A stretch of DNA of 64,000 nucleotides from an uncultured Mycobacteriaceae bacterium (GTDB taxonomy: Bacteria > Actinomycetota > Actinomycetes > Mycobacteriales > Mycobacteriaceae). Position numbers and translations under genes: made by a program. Shown here piece after piece: positions 10,124 to 20,299 of this stretch (within the stretch, counting starts at the first letter, position 1; each line of letters begins with the position of its first letter). Below the pieces are notes generated by a model that did no database searches, was not told the origin of the DNA, and saw only the letters and a list, made by a program, of their open reading frames with translations. The stretch spans positions 62,001 to 126,000 of the forward strand of contig CADEGF010000007.1 in assembly GCA_902826815.1 (NCBI GenBank), given 5' to 3'.

Positions 10124-10990
10124 GTGCCGGCGGATATGACAGGAGCCGAACCGGTGGATTTCGAAGCACACCGCGAACACTTGCACGGCGTCGCCTTCCG
10201 CATGTTGGGTTCACACAGCGAGGCCGACGACGCGGTGCAGGAGAGCTGGCTGCGAATGAATCGGGGGTCCCCGTCCGATGTGGCCAACCCCCGCGGCTGG
10301 CTCACGACCGTGATCGCTCGGATATGCCTGGACATGTTGCGGGCTCGTTCCGCACGGCATGAGGAGCCGCTGGACGAGGCTGATCATCCGGTCTCAACCG
10401 TCGGCCCCGAGGATCACGCGGTGCTGGCGGATTCCGTCGGCGTTGCGTTGATGGTGGTGCTGCAGACGTTGGCGCCTGCAGAACGCCTGGCGCTGGTGCT
10501 ACACGACATCTTCGACATGCCCTTTGCCGAGATCGCGCCGATCGTTGGCAGGTCGGAGAATGCCGCCGCCCAACTCGCCTCCCGCGCCCGTCGCCGGGTT
10601 CGCGGTCAAACGCCGGATGCTGCAACGGATCTGCCCGCTGCGCGCCGAGTCGTCGACGCGTTTCTGACCGCCGCCCGTGACGGTGATTTCAACTCGCTGC
10701 TCGCCGCTCTGGATCCCGACGTGGTGCTGCGCGTCGACGCCGCCGCGGCAGGCAGCGCGACGACCATCCGCGGCGCACAGGCGGTCGCCGTCAACGCGCA
10801 CGCCTTCTCGGCCAATGCCCGCTTCGCCGAGCCCGCATTGGTCGATGGCGCGGTCGGGATCGTCGTCGCCCCCGAGGGCAGGCTGGCGCTGGTGCTGCGC
10901 TTCGGCGTCGTCGGCGACAGGATCACCGAGATCGACATCGAGGCCGACCCGGACCGGCTCAAGGGCCTCAGTTTGGCCGTATTGGACTGA
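10124..10990 (+). CDS. ECF sigma factor with C-terminal SnoaL-like domain (SigJ/ECF41 type)
   Basis: The 288-residue protein has sigma region 2 (about 12-80: HLHGVAFRMLGSHSEADDAV and NPRGWLTTVIARICLDMLR) and sigma region 4 (about 110-160: ERLALVLHDIFDMPFAEIAP, then VGRSENAAAQLASRARRR). A C-terminal SnoaL-like domain follows (about 170-288: ARRVVDAFLTAARDGDFNSL and onward). In this architecture the tail, rather than a separate anti-sigma factor, modulates activity. No anti-sigma gene adjoins it. The start is either the GTG at 10124 or the ATG at 10136; neither has a strong ribosome site. Its targets are unknown. Confidence 0.85.
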   Translation: MPADMTGAEPVDFEAHREHLHGVAFRMLGSHSEADDAVQESWLRMNRGSPSDVANPRGWLTTVIARICLDMLRARSARHEEPLDEADHPVSTVGPEDHAVLADSVGVALMVVLQTLAPAERLALVLHDIFDMPFAEIAPIVGRSENAAAQLASRARRRVRGQTPDAATDLPAARRVVDAFLTAARDGDFNSLLAALDPDVVLRVDAAAAGSATTIRGAQAVAVNAHAFSANARFAEPALVDGAVGIVVAPEGRLALVLRFGVVGDRITEIDIEADPDRLKGLSLAVLD

Positions 10991-10998
10991 CCCGCGCC

Positions 10999-11004
10999 CA
11001 TACT
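10999..11004 (+). promoter_or_regulatory. -10 hexamer CATACT of the DUF4126 gene (leaderless)
   Basis: CATACT ends 7 nt before the ATG at 11012, with no Shine-Dalgarno sequence between. A leaderless transcript is inferred. Confidence 0.4.
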
Positions 11005-11011
11005 GAATCTC

Positions 11012-11605
11012 ATGGAACTGCTGACCGGCCTCGGCCTGGCCACGGCATCGGGCCTGAACGCCTACATCCCGCTGCTTGCACTGGGCCTGCTCTCCCGGTT
11101 CACCGACCTGATCACGCTTCCGCACGGTTGGGTCTGGCTGGAGAACGGCTGGGTGATGGGCATCGTCGCGGTGCTGTTGGTCGTCGAGATCGTCGCGGAC
11201 AAGATCCCGGCGCTCGACAGCGTCAACGACGCCATTCAGACGTTCGTGCGGCCCACCTCCGGCGGCATCGTGTTCGGCTCCGGCACCGCCGCCCAGACCC
11301 ACGCGGTCGCCGATCCGGGCGCGTTCGCGCAGTCGGGTCAGTGGATCCCGATCGTCGTCGGGGTGGTCGTCGCGCTCGTCGTGTCGCTGACCAAGTCGGC
11401 GGTGCGGCCCGCGGCCAACGTCGCGACAGCAGGGGTGGCGGCGCCGGTGCTGTCCACCATCGAGGACGGTGTCAGCGTCGGGCTGGTGTTCTTCGCGATC
11501 TTGCTACCGGTCGTGGTTCTCGTGGTGCTCGCGCTGCTGGTGTGGGGCGTCTTCAAGCTGTGGCGACGACGGCGACGCCAGAGGGCCGCCACGCAGGCGG
11601 GTTAG
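11012..11605 (+). CDS. DUF4126 family membrane protein
   Basis: The 197-residue protein fits the DUF4126 family. It has an N-terminal GLGLATASGLNAYIPLLALG segment, then a helix VMGIVAVLLVVEIVADKIP, the soluble-looking stretch DSVNDAIQTFVRPTSGGIVF, and three further helices. The tail is very basic (KLWRRRRRQR). Function is unknown for the family. It follows the ECF sigma gene by 21 bp but appears to have its own leaderless promoter, and it converges on the VOC gene with 5 bp between stops. Confidence 0.8.
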   Translation: MELLTGLGLATASGLNAYIPLLALGLLSRFTDLITLPHGWVWLENGWVMGIVAVLLVVEIVADKIPALDSVNDAIQTFVRPTSGGIVFGSGTAAQTHAVADPGAFAQSGQWIPIVVGVVVALVVSLTKSAVRPAANVATAGVAAPVLSTIEDGVSVGLVFFAILLPVVVLVVLALLVWGVFKLWRRRRRQRAATQAG

Positions 11606-11610
11606 ATCCG

Positions 11611-12135
11611 TCAGCCATCAGTGCTCTGACAGAACCTGATCGTGTTCGAGAACGGATCGATAACCTCCATCGTGGGGCCGCCGGGCGATTCGACGTCGAT
11701 CCCCGGGTTCATCCGTGGATAGCCCGTGGCGTGCAACTCTCGCTGCAGCGCGTCCACGTCGTCGACGGGTACCCAGACAGTCGAACCAGGCGTCCCGTCG
11801 CCATGATGCTCGGATAGGTCGAGCACGAAGCGTCCGCGGCGAAGACGCATATACAGCGGCAGCCCATCGTCGAAGCGGTGTTCCCAAACGACGGTGAAGT
11901 TGAGGTAGGCAAGGTAGAACTCCCGTGCCCGAGTCTCATCAAGGCTTCGCAGCACGGGGACCGGAGCACCCATCCCGGCCTTCGGCTCGAGACCGGCCGA
12001 CGCAGTGTTCCAGTCTTGGTACCCGAGCTGATGAGCCACGAGCTCCAAGGCCCGCGAATGTGTGAGGCCGAGCTCTGGCAATTGATCACGCAGACTGCGT
12101 GCCGCCCGCTTCGCCTGATCGACGGTCATATCCAT
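11611..12135 (-). CDS. Glyoxalase-superfamily (VOC) protein with N-terminal helical domain
   Basis: The 174-residue protein has two parts. Residues 1-55 match the helical module found in front of some glyoxalase/bleomycin-resistance proteins (AKRAARSLRDQL, then SRALELVAHQLGYQDWNT). Residues 58-172 form one VOC domain: VPVLRSLDETRAREFYLAY, RGRFVLDLSEHHGDGTPGS, and a final GGPTMEVIDPFSNTIRF. The conserved His (EHHGDG) and Glu (MEVIDP) are compatible with a metal site. The substrate is unknown; drug binding is possible but not shown. Confidence 0.8.
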   Translation of the reverse strand: MDMTVDQAKRAARSLRDQLPELGLTHSRALELVAHQLGYQDWNTASAGLEPKAGMGAPVPVLRSLDETRAREFYLAYLNFTVVWEHRFDDGLPLYMRLRRGRFVLDLSEHHGDGTPGSTVWVPVDDVDALQRELHATGYPRMNPGIDVESPGGPTMEVIDPFSNTIRFCQSTDG

Positions 12136-12398
12136 GAATTCACCTACGTACCGCGGCGCTGTACTGAACCAGTGCCCGCATTGCTGGGTGTCAAGGCACC
12201 GCTTCGAGTAGATGCAGTGGTGACCGAACTGATGTGTTCACCATGCCGAGTCGGCGCGGGCGGCGGGTCACATCGAACCCGGATCACATCGTAGCCAACC
12301 TGTCGTAGCGACCGCGAGCGAGAACTCACGGTTGTGATTTCCGCGAGCTCACGACCAGGAATTCTGTTTCGCGGATGGGCCTACAGCCTGCTAGGGAA
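12136..12398. other. Intergenic region between glgC and the VOC gene
   Basis: This stretch of 263 bp lies downstream of the glgC stop and upstream of the VOC start, both on the minus strand. No gene of credible composition is visible. It presumably carries the VOC promoter and the glgC 3' end, but I see no strong hairpin with a T-run and no clear operator. Confidence 0.5.
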
Positions 12399-13613
12399 CT
12401 AGATCCAGACGCCCTTGCCGACGGCCACCACGCCGCCCGCGCTGATCGCGAACCGCTCGCGATCCTTTTCCAGGTCGACGCCGACCATCTCACCGGGGCC
12501 GACCACGACGTTCTTGTCGAGGATCGCGTGGCGCACCACCGCTCCGCGGCCCACCCGGACACCGGGCATCAGCACGCTGCCCTCCACGATCGCGCCGTCG
12601 TCGACGACGACGTTGGACGACAGCACCGAATTGCGCACCGAGGCCGCGGAGATGATGCTGCCCGCACCGACCACCGACTCCTGCGCGGAACCACCGTTGA
12701 CGAACTTGGCAGGGGCCAGGTTCTCCGACTCTCCCCTGATCGGCCAGCGCTTGTTGTAGAGGTTGAACACCGGGTGCACCGACACCAGGTCCATATGGGC
12801 GTCGTAGAACGCGTCAAGCGTCCCGACGTCGCGCCAGTAGCCGTGGTCGCGTTCGGTGGCGCCCGGCACCTCGTTGTCGGTGAAGTCGTAGACCGCGGCC
12901 ATCCCGTCGGTCACCAGTCGCGGGATGATGTCGCCGCCCATATCGTGATCGGAGTCGTCGTCGTCGGCGTCTGCGCGGATAGCATCGATGAGCACCTTGG
13001 TGGTGAAGATGTAGTTGCCCATCGACGCGAAGGTCGCCTCGGGATCGTCGGGGGTGCCCGGCGGATCGGCGGGCTTCTCGACGAACTCGCGGATGCGCCC
13101 CGACTCGTCGGCGTCGATGCAGCCGAACGCCGTGGCCTCGGCCCGCGGCACGCGGATACCCGCGACCGTGGCACCTGCCCCGCTCTCGATGTGGAACTGC
13201 ACCATCTGCTCGGGATCCATCCGGTACACGTGGTCGGCCCCGAACACGACGATGTAGTCGGGGTCCTCGTCGTAGATCAGGTTCAGCGACTGATAGATCG
13301 CATCGGCTGAGCCGGTGTACCAGCGCGGACCGAGTCGCTGCTGGGCGGGCACCGGGGTGATGTATTCGCCGGCCAGACCCGACAGTCGCCAGTTCTGCGA
13401 GATATGTCGGTCCAAGGAGTGCGATTTGTATTGCGTCAGAACACAAATGCGCAGGTATCGAGCGTTGACCAGATTGGACAGCACGAAATCGATCAACCTG
13501 TACGCACCGCCGAAGGGAACCGCCGGCTTTGCTCTGTCCGCGGTCAGCGGATACAGCCGCTTGCCTTCCCCGCCAGCCAGGACGATGCCGAGGACGTGGG
13601 GCAACTCCCTCAT
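12399..13613 (-). CDS. glgC: Glucose-1-phosphate adenylyltransferase
   Basis: GlgC makes ADP-glucose from ATP and glucose 1-phosphate, supplying GlgM and glycogen synthesis. The 404-residue protein has the nucleotidyltransferase motif [16 protein letters not shown] near the N-terminus, the pyrophosphorylase segment [19 protein letters not shown], the glucose-1-phosphate region FVEKPADPP, and a C-terminal left-handed beta-helix (about 300-400). It is divergent from glgM, the arrangement of Rv1213/Rv1212c. Length matches the family. Confidence 0.95.
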   Translation of the reverse strand: MRELPHVLGIVLAGGEGKRLYPLTADRAKPAVPFGGAYRLIDFVLSNLVNARYLRICVLTQYKSHSLDRHISQNWRLSGLAGEYITPVPAQQRLGPRWYTGSADAIYQSLNLIYDEDPDYIVVFGADHVYRMDPEQMVQFHIESGAGATVAGIRVPRAEATAFGCIDADESGRIREFVEKPADPPGTPDDPEATFASMGNYIFTTKVLIDAIRADADDDDSDHDMGGDIIPRLVTDGMAAVYDFTDNEVPGATERDHGYWRDVGTLDAFYDAHMDLVSVHPVFNLYNKRWPIRGESENLAPAKFVNGGSAQESVVGAGSIISAASVRNSVLSSNVVVDDGAIVEGSVLMPGVRVGRGAVVRHAILDKNVVVGPGEMVGVDLEKDRERFAISAGGVVAVGKGVWI

Positions 13614-13750
13614 GATTCAAACCTATCCGTCGCTACTCGAGCTGACCAGGCATTCGCACTATTGGGACCTGCGCGACTGTCCGTCAAAGTAATTGGCTAG
13701 TACCCACAATTGGGGTTCGTTACATGGCTGCAATGCGCCGCGACGGACAC

Positions 13751-13756
13751 TACGGT
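13751..13756 (+). promoter_or_regulatory. -10 hexamer TACGGT of glgM (leaderless)
   Basis: TACGGT ends 7 nt before the ATG at 13764. No ribosome site intervenes, so leaderless initiation is inferred; this also supports the ATG at 13764 over in-frame starts further upstream. Confidence 0.45.
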
Positions 13757-13763
13757 CGTAACC

Positions 13764-14930
13764 ATGCGGGTGGCGATGATGACGCGGGAGTATCCACCCG
13801 AGGTGTATGGCGGCGCAGGCGTACACGTCACCGAACTCGTCGCACAGCTACGCAACCTGTGCGAGGTCGACGTGCACTGCATGGGCGCGCCGCGCGATGG
13901 AGCCTTCGTTCACCAACCCGATCCCGCACTTAAGGGCGCCAACCCGGCGCTGGCGACGCTGTCAACCGACCTGGTGATGGCCAACGCCGCAGACAATGCG
14001 ACCGTCGTGCATTCGCACACCTGGTACACCGGGCTTGCCGGGCACCTGGCCGCGCTGCTGTACGGGATCCCGCACGTGCTGACGGCCCACTCGCTCGAGC
14101 CGATGCGGCCGTGGAAGGCCGAGCAGCTGGGCGGCGGTTATCGCGTCTCGTCCTGGGTGGAGCGGACCGCGGTGGAGGCGGCCGACGCCGTCATCGCCGT
14201 CAGCTCCGGGATGCGCGACGACGTGCTGCACACCTACCCGGCACTGGATCCCAGCCGGGTGCACGTGGTGCGCAACGGGATCGACACCAAGGTCTGGTAT
14301 CCCGTCGACCACTCAGGGTCCGACGAGTCGGTGCTGGCCGAGCTCGGCGTGGACCCGACCAGGCCGGTCGTCGCGTTCGTCGGGCGGATCACCAGGCAGA
14401 AGGGGGTCGCGCACCTCGTCGCGGCGGCTCACCGATTCTCCCCCGAGGTGCAGCTGGTGCTGTGCGCGGGCGCCCCCGATACCCCGGAAATCGCTGAGGA
14501 GGTGACGACCGCGGTTCAGGAGCTGTCGCGTGCCCGCACCGGCGTGTTCTGGGTTCGCGAGATGCTGCCGATCGGCAAGATTCGCGAAATTCTTTCGGCG
14601 GCAACAGTTTTCGTATGTCCGTCGGTGTACGAGCCGTTGGGGATCGTGAACCTGGAGGCGATGGCGTGCGCGACGGCGGTGGTCGCATCGGACGTCGGCG
14701 GTATTCCCGAGGTGGTCGCGGATCGCCAGACCGGGCTGCTGGTTCACTACGACTCGGCCGACCCGGAGTTCTTCGAGTCCCGGCTGGCCGATGCGGTCAA
14801 CTCCTTGGTCGCCGATCCGGCGCGGGCGCGTCAGTACGGAGAGGCAGGCAGGCAGCGCTGCATTGACGAGTTTTCCTGGGCGCACATTGCCGAGCAGACC
14901 CTGGAGATCTACCGCAAGGTGTCTAGCTAG
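13764..14930 (+). CDS. glgM: GlgM, alpha-maltose-1-phosphate synthase (Rv1212c, formerly GlgA)
   Basis: This is a GT-B glycosyltransferase of 388 residues. In mycobacteria the Rv1212c protein was found to transfer glucose from ADP-glucose to glucose 1-phosphate, making maltose 1-phosphate for GlgE. Landmarks: the N-terminal MRVAMMTREYPPEVYGGAGV with its glycine-rich loop, HSHTWYTGLAG, the basic region RITRQKGVAHLVAA, and the C-terminal E-x7-E motif in PSVYEPLGIVNLEAMACAT. I used the ATG at 13764 because the homologue begins there and a leaderless promoter fits. It converges on the DUF3117 gene with a 4-bp overlap. Confidence 0.93.
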   Translation: MRVAMMTREYPPEVYGGAGVHVTELVAQLRNLCEVDVHCMGAPRDGAFVHQPDPALKGANPALATLSTDLVMANAADNATVVHSHTWYTGLAGHLAALLYGIPHVLTAHSLEPMRPWKAEQLGGGYRVSSWVERTAVEAADAVIAVSSGMRDDVLHTYPALDPSRVHVVRNGIDTKVWYPVDHSGSDESVLAELGVDPTRPVVAFVGRITRQKGVAHLVAAAHRFSPEVQLVLCAGAPDTPEIAEEVTTAVQELSRARTGVFWVREMLPIGKIREILSAATVFVCPSVYEPLGIVNLEAMACATAVVASDVGGIPEVVADRQTGLLVHYDSADPEFFESRLADAVNSLVADPARARQYGEAGRQRCIDEFSWAHIAEQTLEIYRKVSS

Positions 14931-15094
14931 CTGGTGACGCCCTTGAGCTCGTCGCCGAGGGCAGCCGCCTCGTCAGGGGTGAGTTCGACGACCAATCGGC
15001 CGCCGCCTTCCAGTGGTACCCGCATCACGATGCCGCGCCCCTCCTTGGTTGCTTCCAGAGGACCGTCGCCGGTCCGGGGCTTCATCGCCGCCAT
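14927..15094 (-). CDS. DUF3117 protein (Rv1211-like)
   Basis: This is a 55-residue protein of the highly conserved actinobacterial family DUF3117: MAAMKPRTGDGPLEATKEG, then MRVPLEGGGRLVVELTPDEA. The ATG at 15094 is preferred over the one at 15112 because GGAGGGAG lies 6 nt upstream of it, inside the extra six codons. Function is unknown. Its conservation in length and sequence suggests a core role. The 141 bp upstream, before the tag stop, shows no other gene. Confidence 0.9.
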   Translation of the reverse strand: MAAMKPRTGDGPLEATKEGRGIVMRVPLEGGGRLVVELTPDEAAALGDELKGVTS

Positions 15095-15235
15095 CGAGTG
15101 CTCCCTCCACATGCGCCGGCTGCCCAGCCGTGTTGACAGCTCCCGGCACTGAACCGCTCCTGAACTACCCCCATTGTTCCCTATCCGGGCCGTTCGATGT
15201 GCAAAGACCCGGTCAAGATCGTTTCGATGCGCCGT

Positions 15236-15826
15236 TCAGGTGGTGGCGGGGACCCAGCAGGACACCACGTGATCGTCGACCATTCCGGTGGCCTGCATCA
15301 GGGCATAAGCCGTCGTCGGGCCCACGAACTTGAATCCGCGGCGCTTCAATTCCTTCGCCATCGCCTTCGACTCAGGGGTCACGGCAGGCACATCGGAAAG
15401 CTTCGCAGGGCGCGGCCGCGCCTGCGGAGCGAATGACCACAGCAGTTCGCCGAGATCGACGTCCAGGTCTGCGACGGCGCGCGCATTGGCGATGGTCGCC
15501 TCGATCTTCGCGCGGTTGCGCACGATTCCCGCATCGTTCATCAGCCGCTCGACATCGCGGTCGGTGTAGCGCGCGACCTTGCCGATCTCGAACCGGTGGA
15601 ATGCGCGGCGGAAGTTCTCCCGCTTGCGCAGAATGATCAGCCACGACAGCCCGCTCTGGAACGCCTCGAGGCTGACCCGCTCGAACAGCGCCTTCGAGCC
15701 GCGCACCGGTTGACCCCATTCGGTGTCGTGGTAGTCGCGGTAGAGGGTGAAATCGGCTGGCGCCAAACGCGATTGGTCGATCCAACCGCAGCGGACGCGG
15801 CCGTCGTCGTCAGACACCTGCGTCAC
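15236..15826 (-). CDS. tag: DNA-3-methyladenine glycosylase I
   Basis: Tag removes 3-methyladenine from alkylated DNA as the first step of base excision repair. The 196-residue protein shows RCGWIDQ, YHDTEWGQPV (the conserved Tyr-His-Asp-x-Glu-Trp-Gly), FERVSLEAFQSGLSWLIILRKR, and the C-terminal FKFVGPTTAYALMQATGMV...DHVVSC, which supplies the zinc-binding Cys/His set together with the N-terminal Cys. GTG start overlapping the previous stop (GTGA). It matches Rv1210 and is translationally coupled to the DivIVA-domain gene. Confidence 0.93.
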   Translation of the reverse strand: MTQVSDDDGRVRCGWIDQSRLAPADFTLYRDYHDTEWGQPVRGSKALFERVSLEAFQSGLSWLIILRKRENFRRAFHRFEIGKVARYTDRDVERLMNDAGIVRNRAKIEATIANARAVADLDVDLGELLWSFAPQARPRPAKLSDVPAVTPESKAMAKELKRRGFKFVGPTTAYALMQATGMVDDHVVSCWVPATT

Positions 15827-16191
15827 TCGGCCCTGTCCTCCGACGGCAGCGCATGCGCACCGCTATCGGCCGGTTCCTCGTCGCGGGCGTCGTCGGCAAC
15901 TTCCCGGGTCGCCTGCACCGCCGCCAACTCTCCTCGGAGCTGGTCGAGCTCGGCGCCGAGTCGGTCGAGCACCCAGTCCACCTCACTGGTTTTGTATCCG
16001 CGCAGCGCCTGGCTGAACTTGACCGAGTCGATGTCGGCGCCGGTGACGCCGGATGCGGGCAACGCCGTCGCGGTGGTGGCGCGCGGTAGCGGCGGCAGCA
16101 CCTCGCCACGCCCGAACAGAACGCTGCCCACCCCGAACAGCACGACCGCCACCAGGATCAGGACCACGAGATACACCAGGATCAGCGTCAC
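15823..16191 (-). CDS. DivIVA-domain membrane protein (Rv1209-like)
   Basis: The 122-residue protein has an N-terminal transmembrane helix (residues about 2-24, LILVYLVVLILVAVVLFGVG), a linker, then a short DivIVA-like segment (VTGADIDSVKFSQALRGYKT, EVDWVLDRLGAELDQLRGEL) followed by a coiled coil and an acidic tail. Such proteins may localise at poles or septa; for this one that is inference. It overlaps tag and is 51 bp after gpgS, in the same order as Rv1208-Rv1210. Confidence 0.8.
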   Translation of the reverse strand: MTLILVYLVVLILVAVVLFGVGSVLFGRGEVLPPLPRATTATALPASGVTGADIDSVKFSQALRGYKTSEVDWVLDRLGAELDQLRGELAAVQATREVADDARDEEPADSGAHALPSEDRAE

Positions 16192-16242
16192 GATGTCGAT
16201 ACTGCCTCACCGGTCCGACGACGCGGCGCCGCGACCCAGGCG

Positions 16243-17190
16243 CTAGCGCGGGCGCAGCGTGATCATCGGCGGCCGGTCGTCCAGCGATACCTCCGACGTA
16301 CGCGAGGTGTAGTCGTCGCCGTCGGCGAAGAACTGGGTCAGCCCGACAGCAGAGTCCGGGACACCGCAGCGGGACAGCAGCGTGGCGATGACCTGCCTGC
16401 TCATCGTGGCGAGCTCGGTCAGCGGCCGGTTGCGGTGCTCCCGGACGCCGAGGTTGACCTGCGCGATCGCGTCAAGGCCAAGCCGGTCGTAGGTGTCGAT
16501 CAGCAGACCGATCTCCACGCCGTAGCCGGGCGCGAACGGCACCGACGTCAGCAGTTCACGGGTGCCTGCGTATTCGCCGCCCAGCGGCTGCATCAGGTAG
16601 TTCAGCTCGGGCCGAAGCGCGGCAAGCAGGGGGCGCGCCACCAGTTCGGTGACCCGGCCGCCGCCGTTGGCGTCCTCGCTGCCGCTGACCTTCAGCGGGC
16701 GGCGGTAGAAGCCCTTGACCAGGTGCACACCGTCGACCGTCAGCAGCGGGCCGACCAGCCTCGGCACGAACATCGGGTCGGGATCGATCAGGTCGGAGTC
16801 GACGAACACCACGATGTCGCCGGTGGTGGCCGCAAGCGAGCGCCACAGCACCTCGCCCTTGCCGGGTTGCGGCGGGACCTCGGGCAGGGCCACCTCACGG
16901 CTGATCACCCGTGCACCGGCGGCGAGCGCGCGGATCTCGGTGTCGTCGGTGGAGCCGGAGTCCAGCACGATCAGCTCGTCGACCAGCCCGCCGAGCAGCG
17001 GCGTGATGGTTTCGACGACCGATCCGACGGTCAGTTCCTCGTTGAGCGCGGGCAGCACCACCGAGATCGTGCGCGAACCCTTGGCCGCTTCCAGCTCGGC
17101 GATGGTCCACGTGGGTCGGCTGAAGCTGTGGTCGGCCAGCCACCTGCCGGCGACGACGTCCGTGCCGGGAAGTTCCGGAGACAGGGTCAT
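16243..17190 (-). CDS. gpgS: Glucosyl-3-phosphoglycerate synthase
   Basis: GpgS transfers glucose from NDP-glucose to 3-phosphoglycerate, the first step of methylglucose lipopolysaccharide synthesis. The 315-residue GT81 enzyme shows the nucleotide-binding start TISVVLPALNEELTVG, DELIVLDSGSTDDTEIRA, and the metal-binding Asp-x-Asp in IVVFVDSDLIDPDP. The acceptor region YLMQPLGGEYAGTRELL and the C-terminal VREHRNRPLTELATMSRQVI follow. Its ATG is preceded by GGGGGAG at 7 nt, and that ribosome site belongs to an interspersed repeat (17194-17304). Confidence 0.94.
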   Translation of the reverse strand: MTLSPELPGTDVVAGRWLADHSFSRPTWTIAELEAAKGSRTISVVLPALNEELTVGSVVETITPLLGGLVDELIVLDSGSTDDTEIRALAAGARVISREVALPEVPPQPGKGEVLWRSLAATTGDIVVFVDSDLIDPDPMFVPRLVGPLLTVDGVHLVKGFYRRPLKVSGSEDANGGGRVTELVARPLLAALRPELNYLMQPLGGEYAGTRELLTSVPFAPGYGVEIGLLIDTYDRLGLDAIAQVNLGVREHRNRPLTELATMSRQVIATLLSRCGVPDSAVGLTQFFADGDDYTSRTSEVSLDDRPPMITLRPR

Positions 17191-17193
17191 CGT

Positions 17194-17304
17194 TCGACTC
17201 CCCCTCGTCCCCTGCCCTGCGGGCGTGGGCCCACCGGTCCTCGCTCGTCCCTCGTCCCCTGCCCTGCGGGCGTGGGCCCAGCGATCCTCACTCGGGTCCG
17301 TCTC
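17194..17304 (-). repeat. Modular intergenic repeat, copy A (with two 26-bp insertions)
   Basis: This sequence matches copy B (47086-47148) along its whole length, except that two places where B has CT carry here a 26-bp module ending GTGGGCCCA. The larger direct repeat is 32 bp, at 17202-17233 and 17249-17280. Read on the minus strand, the copy ends in GGGGGAG placed 7 nt before the gpgS ATG, so it supplies the ribosome site between folP2 and gpgS. Confidence 0.8.
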
Positions 17305-17308
17305 AGCG

Positions 17309-18184
17309 TCATGCCAGTCCCCTTACCGTGCGCGTGGGCGAACGCACGCCCTGAATCGACGCGACCATTTCGAGTACGCGCCGTGTGGGCCCGACTTCAT
17401 GCACCCGGAACATCGCAGCACCCTCCGCGGCGGCAAGAGCAGTCGCCGCCAGGGTGCCCTCCAGGCGCTCCGTCAGGTCCACACCCAGAGTTTCCCCGAC
17501 GAAGTCTTTGTTGCTCAGCGCCATCAGGACAGGCCATCCGGTATTAACAAGATCTTTTACATGGCGCAACAAAGTAAGGCCGTGATAAGTATTTTTGCCG
17601 AAATCGTGGGTTGGGTCGATTAACACCGCGTCTCGTGAGACCCCGGCGGCCACCGCCCGTTCGGCCGCGGCGGTCACCTCGGCGATGACGTCGTCGACCA
17701 CGCCACGCTCGGATGTCCCGTAGTTGACCCGAAATGGTCGGGTACGCGGCGTCGCTCCGCCGGTGTGGGAGCACACCAGGCCCGCAGCGAACTCCGCGGC
17801 GACGTCGGCCAGCCCGGCGTCGTGTCCGCCCCAGGTGTCGTTGATCAGGTCGGCCCCGGCCGCGCAGGCCTGTTTTGCGACGGCCGAGCGCCAGGTGTCG
17901 ACGCTGATCAACTGGTCGGGATAGCTGTCGCGGAGCCATTCGATGAACGGCACCACCCGCGCGATCTCCTCGTCGACGCCGACGTCGTCGCCCGGCCCTG
18001 CCTTTACCCCGCCGACGTCCACGACATCGGCGCCGTCGGCGATCACTCGATGCGCCGCGGCTTTGGCGGCTTCATCGGTGAAGGTGGCGCCGCGGTCGTA
18101 GAACGAGTCCGGGGTGCGGTTGACGATCGCCATGATCAGCGCTCGATCGCCCGCCACCGGACGGCCGCAGAAGGTCGACTGCAC
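17309..18184 (-). CDS. folP2: Dihydropteroate synthase homologue FolP2
   Basis: The 291-residue TIM-barrel protein has the pterin-binding family signatures: IMAIVNRTPDSFYDRGATF, a GADVVDVGGVKAGPGDDV segment in place of the FolP1 DVGGESTRPG motif, LISVDTW, DLINDTWGG and VLIDPTHDFGKNT. The lost Ser-Thr-Arg part of the substrate loop distinguishes it from the folate enzyme FolP1; the M. tuberculosis homologue Rv1207 was reported to lack dihydropteroate synthase activity. It probably has another role near gpgS, which follows in the same direction across the repeat. Confidence 0.88.
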   Translation of the reverse strand: MQSTFCGRPVAGDRALIMAIVNRTPDSFYDRGATFTDEAAKAAAHRVIADGADVVDVGGVKAGPGDDVGVDEEIARVVPFIEWLRDSYPDQLISVDTWRSAVAKQACAAGADLINDTWGGHDAGLADVAAEFAAGLVCSHTGGATPRTRPFRVNYGTSERGVVDDVIAEVTAAAERAVAAGVSRDAVLIDPTHDFGKNTYHGLTLLRHVKDLVNTGWPVLMALSNKDFVGETLGVDLTERLEGTLAATALAAAEGAAMFRVHEVGPTRRVLEMVASIQGVRSPTRTVRGLA

Positions 18185-18193
18185 CCTTACAGG

Positions 18194-20217
<2,024 letters not shown>

Positions 20218-20299
20218 CGCAACGTGATTCACCATCCACGACCAGGCCTGACGACCTGGCCGGCGATGAAACCTGTCCGACCGATCGAAAGGAACACCC

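Noticed and set aside
12144-12329. Short open frame (61 codons) in the glgC-VOC gap
   Set aside because: Serine/arginine-rich composition, no ribosome site, and no conserved appearance.
17202-17280. CRISPR array
   Set aside because: The two 32-bp direct repeats are separated by only 15 bp, there are just two of them, no cas genes are near, and the sequence belongs to an intergenic repeat also present at 47086-47148.
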